Origin: Desulfobacterales bacterium C00003060
Lineage (GTDB): Bacteria; Desulfobacterota; Desulfobacteria; Desulfobacterales; C00003060
Reading direction: 5' to 3'
Length of the DNA: 5,896 nucleotides
Assembly (NCBI GenBank): GCA_001751085.1
Contig: MAXP01000217.1
Coordinates: 1 to 5,896, forward strand
This document shows positions 4,391 through 5,896 of the stretch, piece after piece. The notes under the pieces are model-generated. The model saw nothing but the letters and a program-made list of their open reading frames with translations. It was not told where the DNA came from and ran no database searches. The position numbers and the translations under genes were made by a program. How positions within the stretch are numbered: position 1 is the stretch's first letter; every line of letters starts with the position of its first letter.

Positions 4391-5896
4391 TTATGATCGA
4401 TCATCTACCCCCAGTTCCCTTCTTGTTTCTTCCAGCTTGTCCTGACGCTGCTCCCATCTCAGGAGCAACTCATCCTGCTCTTGCCTGAGTGCTTTGTATT
4501 CGCTAAGGAGCGGGACACTCCTGTGCCCATCACTAAAAATGTCAGGGTCTGCAAGCAATTTCTCCAACTCTTTCTGTCTTACTTCAAGTTCAGCGATTCG
4601 TCCTTCCAACCGCTCCACTTCAGTCAGGATCGGTTTCAGGGTATCGTATATCAACTGCCGTTTTTTTGCTTTTTGCCTTTTTTCCTTTTTTCGATCTGGC
4701 GCCTTTTTGACTAACGCCTTGTTTCCCCCTCCTTCCTCATGCGTTTCTCCCTGGCTAAAAGCGTTCGCAGATTCATCTTCCGTCATGGCAATATGGTAAA
4801 AATATTCTGCCAGATTGCCTGGGTACTCTACTATCTCGCCCCCTCTAATATCCCAGATCTTTGTTGCCAGCCTATTGATAAACGACTGGTTGTGCGATAC
4901 GAACAACAGGGTGCCATTGTATTTGGAAAGCGCACTGATCAATGCCTCTGAAGATGAAATGTCCAGATGATTGGTCGGCTCATCCATCACCATAAGATTT
5001 CCGGGCTTGACAAGAAGCTTTGCAAGCGAAACGCGGGCTTTTTCACCTCCGGAAAGGACACCTATGGGCTTGTCCACGTCCTGCCCTGAGAAAAGAAAGG
5101 CCCCACAGACCCCTCTTACAAAACCGATGCTCTCATCCGGGACGACCTTATACACTTCCTGGATCACTGTCTTTTGAAGGTCAAGCATGTCTGAATGATG
5201 CTGTGCAAAATAGCCCATACTGACCGCGTGCCCCAGCGATATCTTCCCCTCATCCGGTTCTATTTCACCGGCCACCATCCTGAGCAAAGTTGTCTTACCG
5301 CATCCATTTGGTCCGATAATGGCTATCCTTTCTCGACGTAACACAGTCAAATTAAGGTCTTTATACAAAGACTCTTCATTAAACCCCTTTGCCATACCCT
5401 TGATTGATACGACAACTCCTCCACTTCGAGGAACGTCGGGGAAAGAAAAACGGGTCGTCTTCTCTCTGCGGTGGCCCTTTACCAGTTCCATTTTCTTGAG
5501 CAATTTAATCTTGCTCTGTGCCTGTCTCGCCTTACTGGCCTTAGCGCGAAACCTTTCAATAAATTTCTCCGCCTCTTTAATTTTTTGTTCCTGCTTTCTG
5601 GCGTTTGCCTCCAGGGTTTTGCGCTCCTCCTCACTGGCCTTTACGAAAAAATCATAATTGCCGCCGTAAGATCTCATCCCTTCAGGCCCAAAGCTGATAG
5701 TGCGATGGGTCTGCCGGTTGAGGAACTCCCTGTCATGGGATACAATAATCATGGCACCATCGAAATCCTGCAGAAACTGCTCAAGCCAATGCACGGAAGG
5801 AATATCAAGATGATTGGTCGGCTCATCCAGTAGAAGCAGATCAGGACTCTGGTAAAGAAGGCTGGCAAGGGCTGCTCTCATCTTCCATCCACCGCT
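4391..5896 (-). CDS. ABC-F family ATPase (YheS-like), C-terminal 501 residues (partial)
   Basis: The gene enters from the right edge in the middle of the first ATPase domain. Numbering from the first visible codon, SGGWK (1-5) is the first signature, LLLLDEPTNHLD (20-31) the first Walker B, and SHD (53-55) its H-loop. A charged linker follows (about 86-138, containing FRAKASKARQAQSKIK), the P-site tRNA interaction motif of ABC-F proteins. The second domain has Walker A GPNGCGKTT (195-203), YFAQHH as Q-loop, signature LSGGEKAR (281-288), Walker B MDEPTNHLD with E306, and an H-loop reading SHN (334-336) where SHD is usual. The tail has a lysine-rich stretch and a coiled coil (about 395-495) like YheS and Uup. 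ABC-F proteins are cytosolic, lack membrane domains and act on ribosomes, relieving stalled states or giving antibiotic protection. About 145 N-terminal residues, with the first Walker A, are missing. The window does not show which subfamily role applies. Confidence 0.93.
   Translation of the reverse strand, partial: SGGWKMRAALASLLYQSPDLLLLDEPTNHLDIPSVHWLEQFLQDFDGAMIIVSHDREFLNRQTHRTISFGPEGMRSYGGNYDFFVKASEEERKTLEANARKQEQKIKEAEKFIERFRAKASKARQAQSKIKLLKKMELVKGHRREKTTRFSFPDVPRSGGVVVSIKGMAKGFNEESLYKDLNLTVLRRERIAIIGPNGCGKTTLLRMVAGEIEPDEGKISLGHAVSMGYFAQHHSDMLDLQKTVIQEVYKVVPDESIGFVRGVCGAFLFSGQDVDKPIGVLSGGEKARVSLAKLLVKPGNLMVMDEPTNHLDISSSEALISALSKYNGTLLFVSHNQSFINRLATKIWDIRGGEIVEYPGNLAEYFYHIAMTEDESANAFSQGETHEEGGGNKALVKKAPDRKKEKRQKAKKRQLIYDTLKPILTEVERLEGRIAELEVRQKELEKLLADPDIFSDGHRSVPLLSEYKALRQEQDELLLRWEQRQDKLEETRRELGVDDRS

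Noticed and set aside
4481..5833. Several plus-strand open frames opposite the ABC-F gene
   Set aside because: They are antisense to a gene with complete, ordered ABC-F motifs and show no motifs of their own.

Overview
The window looks like a bacterial chromosome segment, probably from an uncultured member of the Desulfobacterota (former Deltaproteobacteria). That placement is an inference. It rests on a proteobacterial-type GlnB, an ABC-F protein of the YheS kind, and repeat-crowded intergenic DNA of a style I associate with that group. No rRNA or other taxonomic marker is present.

Layout. (1) Positions 1-100, minus strand: the first 33 codons of an ABC transporter ATP-binding subunit, running off the left edge. 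(2) Positions 101-1526: about 1.4 kb with no convincing gene. It is filled with short repeats: several copies of a TTGAGAAGTTAC-type motif in both orientations, a GATTGCG tandem array, an imperfect GCTGAAAGCTCAAG-type inverted repeat, a 160-bp nested inverted repeat (1027-1187), and a segment at 1339-1408 that can form two mutually exclusive hairpins. (3) Positions 1527-3887, plus strand: a small SAM-dependent methyltransferase, a 24-codon ORF that may be a cupin remnant, a complete PII signal protein gene (glnB), another copy of the dispersed repeat, and a DegT-family sugar aminotransferase. (4) Positions 3888-4187: a 216-bp element with three nested pairs of inverted arms. (5) Positions 4188-4263: tRNA-Ala with anticodon CGC. 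(6) Positions 4391-5896, minus strand: the C-terminal 501 residues of an ABC-F ATPase, running off the right edge.

The genes do not form an obvious pathway. The methyltransferase, glnB and aminotransferase share a strand, but the gap between glnB and the aminotransferase carries a repeat. There is no glnA or amtB beside glnB, and no sugar-nucleotide genes lie beside the aminotransferase. The region reads as housekeeping genes separated by repeat-dense spacers.

I found no convincing new multi-gene system. The signals most worth following are non-coding: the nested inverted repeats at 1027-1187 and 3906-4121, the alternative-pairing segment upstream of the methyltransferase, and the dispersed TTGAGAAGTTAC family.
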